Shown here: positions 59,750 to 64,000 of the stretch, in pieces
How the letters are laid out: every line of letters starts with the position of its first letter
Numbering within the stretch: the first letter of the stretch is position 1
Source of the DNA: Lycium barbarum
Taxonomy: Eukaryota > Streptophyta > Magnoliopsida > Solanales > Solanaceae
Direction: 5' to 3'
Length of the DNA stretch: 64,000 nt
Assembly (NCBI RefSeq): GCF_019175385.1
Contig: NC_083345.1
Location: 6,921,205 to 6,985,204, forward strand
Program-made: the position numbers and the translations under genes
The notes under the pieces: model-generated
The model's input: the letters and a program-made list of their open reading frames with translations, nothing else
What the model was told of the DNA's origin: nothing
Databases searched by the model: none

Positions 59750-61431
59750 GACACATAAATTAACATTATATTTTTTTTCTCTGTGAGTTACTCCCGAGTC
59801 CCGGCTATGACAATTTCTTTCTTCTCTAAAAGTGATACTCCTTCCACTGCCACCGTGCCTTCTTTCGCTATTTTGGGAAAGTAGTATTAGTCTATTTTCT
59901 TGTTGTTTCATTGTCTTGGCTTTTAACTTGCATGCATTTTTTTAAAATTATTTTTTGCTATTTTATTATTGTAATAAGTGAGCAATTTTCTAAACATTAT
60001 TAATGGAATTATTTGTTTTGCTAGGCGTGAGCTTCTTTAATAAAGAACGCAGAAGAAGGTGGCTTGGATGCAATTGAAACCTATCCATGCATACTAGAAT
60101 GCACGTAAGCCATTTCATCATCAAATGTGCCTCAAATATATGAATGTTTTTAGAATTCAAAATTCATTATCATTTACAACACATCTTTTGTAGGAATTAA
60201 ATCTCACCTATAAAATTTATTCCGTGCCTTATTCATTTTAGCTTTGTTTCTCGATCTTAGTAGTATTTGTTTTTGTTTTTTGTTTTTTGACTTTTAATTT
60301 GTCTCTGAAATTAAAGTTGCAGACTCCAAGTACACTTTGTGTTGCAAAACAAATTAGCCTCGGTGGTTTAAAGCATTAATCTACTCAATATAATAAATCC
60401 GTCGAATAAACTTCATGATGGAGTTGACAATATTGCTTGCCGGGTTTTTGGATGGATTAATTGTGACGGGTGAGTAGGATAGTTTCACAGTATTTATAGA
60501 TAGGATTTTTGTTTTACACTCATGTTGAGGTAAAAAAAAAAAAAAGAATAAATTAAGGGTTCAAACAATACATTGAGTAGCAAAGAAAATGGTAGAAAAT
60601 CTTAGGAGGAGGTTGTGTGAATGGAATAGAAAAAGATTAGAGCTTGATAGGAAATTAAAGGAGCCGTTGAATGAGTTCTATTAATCATGCAGATATTGAA
60701 GAACATTAAGGAGGTACTTGGATCTTGCTTGATAAGATGGTTAGGAAGAATCCTGAACTAATTTTGATGAGTTCTTATGTTTTATTCAACTAAACTGAAT
60801 TATTAATCCTTATGATTTAGGATAAAATATGCCATTTTTTTGAATTATAGGTAAAATACTAAATGGAAAAATCTACCTGATATGTCATAGTAGGCACACA
60901 ATAATGTATAAAGGGAGGAAAATAGAGATAATGTTAGACATGAGACTAATTATACTTTGACTTAATTTGAAAATAAATAATACCAAAAGAATTTTAGCAA
61001 TAGAATAAAAGTGTTAAAAATAAATTGAATGAGTAAGAAGAATTCTTACTTAAAGTCGCAAGACGATGTAACAATATTAAGTAAAGAACAGGGCAACAAC
61101 GACAAATAAGGACAAAATGAGGGGGGGTCTTTTAAAAAAAACCAGCTTAAAGATAAATTATAAAGCTTATTTAAATTTGAGATGAGAAGGTTTTTTTGAA
61201 TTATGATAAGAAAAGTTTAAATGAAAGAATTCCAAGCAAGTCATTAAATTTTAGAAATAAAATAAATTTCTAACATATGTCACTTTAATAATAAAATTAA
61301 AACACAACATACTATGTTGAAAATAGAATAGAGAGAAATATCAAATTGCTAATTGTGCGTACTACTAAAATAACAATTATCAAAATTAATGCTAAAATAA
61401 ATTCATGAAAGGCTTCACCAATATTAATTAG

Positions 61432-61440
<9 letters not shown>
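59750..61440. other. AT-rich DNA without recognised genes
   Basis: Probably Helitron interior and decayed repeats. A stretch near 60010-60110 ('gaagaaggtggcttggatgc') is locally less AT-rich but has no sustained frame. Confidence 0.4.

Positions 61441-61462
<22 letters not shown>
61435..61462. repeat. (AAT)n microsatellite
   Basis: About nine 'ataat'-phase AAT repeats. Confidence 0.9.
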
Positions 61463-61762
61463 GAAAATTTATTAAGTCTAAGTTCTAGATCTATGCACTT
61501 ATAAAGATAGGAACTGTTATTTTATTCTTTAGAAAAAACAAAATACTGAAGGGTCCAAAAAAGGAGAAACTAAAATTTAGATAAATATTAGCCATTTTCA
61601 GTAACTAATAAAGTGAACATATGATGTATTAGTCTCTACTAAATAAGACATGATTTTCGTTATAAATATGAGTATACGGATAACTTTAAAACATACTACA
61701 TGCAATGGCACAATTATGTTAATCATTATACGACTTATAAATCGAGTTTATTGACTATAAAT

Positions 61763-61812
61763 AGGGGGTGGGCGTGTTGGGGTGGGGGGTGGGCGTGGGG
61801 GTGGGGGGGCGT
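61763..61812 (+). other. G-rich tract, potential G-quadruplex
   Basis: About 50 bp composed almost only of G with single T/C breaks (runs such as 'ggggtggggggtgggcgtgg'), in a region otherwise over 70% AT. It contains more than four G3+ runs with short loops on the + strand. Confidence 0.8.
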
Positions 61813-63212
61813 TGAGATAATATTTTAAACTAATTTCATAATATAATTAAGTAATAAATAATACACAAATAAGTGCATAGATTTAAAATATAAAAGTAGA
61901 AATTCTTATTAAATACATATAACGTGACACATTTTCTACCTCACAATTAATTTAATGTATTTGCAGGTTAATGATATCTTATTGATAAGTTTTATAATTA
62001 TTAAAGTTTCTTCGTCTGATAATTACAACTTGCAAAGCTCATAAATCAAAAAATATTTTCGTCTTTTTGTGAATTTGTGAGCATGTAATTTTATTCATAG
62101 ATAAAAATCGATTTGTTTTGACATTTATTAAATTTTCATTTATTATCTTGCCTCAAGGGTTTATGATAGTTAAATGTGATTTTTCACCTTAGTCTCAGAC
62201 GAAATTCAAGAAATAACTTATATTTATTAAATTGAACCTCAAGATTCAATAAAATTTAGTTCTTCATGTATTCTCTACACTAAAAAAAAATTAGTTAACC
62301 AAATAAGAGATTTTTAAAGATAACCCGATCTCAATGGATGACATTGTCTTCATTTTCAACACTATATGACATCATTTAAAAAAAAATAGTTTATGTATTT
62401 ATAATAAATCATAGATATTTCAAAGCCGACGTATAAAATTGTCCATCACTTTTTTATTCTGCTAAAATTACGTACTTGAAAAAATTATCGTATAAAATAA
62501 AAAAGGACCTAAAAATAATTAATTTTCCACATTATATGATATCAATTAGTAAATTTTACTTTTAGTATTTGTAAAACATCTTAGATTCTTCAAAGGCGAT
62601 GGATAAAATTGTTCACAAAATCTTTTTATGCAGATTAAGAAAATTAGTTAGGAAAAAAAATAATTACATGAGAATCACACTTATTCAACACAATTAAAAT
62701 AGGTCATCATTCGATCACCAAAATTCAAGAAAGTTTTAACTTCTTCAAAACGATAATTGTAATAAATGTTTCTCTATTATTCTCTCCGTCCTAATTTGTA
62801 TGGCACTGTTTGACTTGGCATAAAGTTTAAGTAATAAAGAAATACTTTTGAATTTTGTGGTTTAAAATAAACCTTAAAAATTTGTGTAGCTATAAGTCAC
62901 TTCATTAAGGGCAAAATGAAAATTTTAAAGTTAAATTGTTTTAAATTATAAAAATATAACATTCTTTTTGAGACACACTAAAAAAATGGGTGTTATCTAA
63001 ATAGATGAGAAAAAATTCACAACAAATCACACCAATTATACAATGGCCCAGGTGGATTGTCTTTACGGAAAAATCTTTGGAGGAAGCGCTCCCACCGAAT
63101 AGGCGCGATACAGTGCGAATTATCTGGATTAATTGGGCTCAAATACGGATATCAAGCACCAACCAGAAAACCAAAGAACATGAAAAATGAGGTAGGAGGT
63201 TCGATAACTTTT
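61813..63212. other. AT-rich DNA, MITE half at 62785-62980
   Basis: 'tctccgtcctaatttgtatg' 'gcactgtttgacttggcata' is the left half of a common CTCCGTCC-type MITE; the expected inverted right end is lost. No gene seen. Confidence 0.45.
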
Positions 63213-63478
63213 GAAAAGTAGACCTTAAAAACAAAAAGCAAAAAAATTGACCTAAATAAATAAGATTAGGATCTAAAAGTAATTAATTAAATGTTTTTTA
63301 AAAAATTTGGAAATTATTGTGAGGACTACAAAAGTCCCCACATTTGAAAAGTAGACCTTAAAAATAAAAAACAAAAAAATTGACTTAAATAAATAAGATT
63401 AGGACCTAAAAATAATTAATTAAAAAATTTTAAAAAATTTTAAAAATTATTGTGAGGACTACAAAAGTCCCCATATTT
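63213..63478. repeat. Tandem duplication, ~130 bp x 2
   Basis: 63213-63342 and 63343-63470 share 'gaaaagtagaccttaaaaa', 'aaattgacytaaataaataa', 'gattaggayctaaaa' and 'attattgtgaggactacaaa' 'agtcccca'. Confidence 0.9.
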
Positions 63479-64000
63479 GCTCTTATAGTAAAGGCATGCC
63501 ATGTATTACCCAAAATGACTTAGGAAGTTTCTTGACCATGCTTTGGTATGTAAAGAGATAAATAGTAAATACAACCTTTTTGGTTGGCAAACTCACAACC
63601 AAACAGTTCTAAGGGAACTATGGACGACAAAATATTTACATTGTCACTTATTAATAGTAGTAATAATAGACGAGAAAGAGGGTGGGGGTTACATATGATA
63701 TTTTGAACTAATTTTGAGAATATAATGAAGTAATTAAATAATACATAAATAATTATTCATATGTCATTTAATTTTGATGAGAAAAGTCTTAATATGGTAT
63801 AATACAACATAAATAAAATCTCAATAAACAAAGTTAAAAGCCAAAAATATTCAATAATGAAACGCTATCACTGAACACAGTAAAACATCAAAATATAGAA
63901 ATCTAAATAACTTAAATTTAAACTGAAATAAAAGAGAAGAAAACTCAATTGTTCATGGCGTGTAAAACGAAAAACAATTATTAGTAAAAATATCAATAGA
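63479..64000. other. AT-rich DNA, nothing recognised
   Basis: No ORF, terminal repeat or RNA signal seen. 63690-63760 resembles 61820-61860 ('ttttgaactaattttgagaa' / 'tttaaactaatttcataata'), each just after a G-rich patch, so these may be two ends of a diverged repeat. Confidence 0.4.

Overview
This is plant nuclear DNA: AT-rich, intron-containing genes with GT/AG splice sites, SINEs with tRNA-type promoters, MITEs, LTR retrotransposons and Helitrons. Two proteinase inhibitor I (potato inhibitor I) genes and Solanaceae-style SINE and hAT-MITE repeats point to the nightshade family. The genus cannot be fixed from the sequence alone. Gene density is low and most of the window is nested transposable elements.

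0-17.7 kb: two paralogous three-exon proteinase inhibitor I genes on the + strand (1206-2747 and 13066-16504), products of a segmental duplication that includes flanking DNA. Between them lies a tandemly duplicated 1.31-kb unit holding a LINE reverse-transcriptase fragment, a mitochondrial ribosomal protein L3 fragment whose 105-bp segment is repeated four times, and, fused in frame, part of a legumain / vacuolar processing enzyme. The second unit's legumain fragment is split by a 4.0-kb solo LTR that itself carries a nested insertion. The second inhibitor gene has a 1.79-kb foldback element in intron 2.

17.7-33 kb: on the - strand, a five-exon gene (23822-18657) joins cleanly in frame and encodes two TE-type DUF4283 domains alternating with segments resembling the post-MATH part of TRAF1-like (MUSE13/14-type) proteins. 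One in-frame stop separates it from a 304-codon ORF encoding a ZF-HD zinc finger followed by the TRAF1-like C-terminal region. A broken third DUF4283-TRAF1 module lies at 33.0-29.6 kb. Between them are a 2.37-kb solo LTR with perfect TSD, a tandem repeat array, hAT and Stowaway-type MITEs, and SINEs.

33-38 kb: sparse, with one small secreted peptide gene (35057-35290) carrying the CTNIP motif of the CTNIP/SCREW phytocytokines.

38.1-49.6 kb: one insertion event with three LTRs: LTR-internal-LTR-internal-LTR, each LTR 1291 bp, the whole flanked by a single GGTGA target duplication. Each internal region has a tRNA-Asp-type primer binding site and a 440-codon zinc-knuckle ORF but no recognisable polymerase, so it is a young, non-autonomous, Athila-like element. 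An older LTR of the same family opens the window (1-761).

50.4-64 kb: a head-to-tail cluster of Helitron-type elements (A|T insertion, 5' TC, hairpin plus CTAG 3' end), then AT-rich DNA with no recognisable gene.
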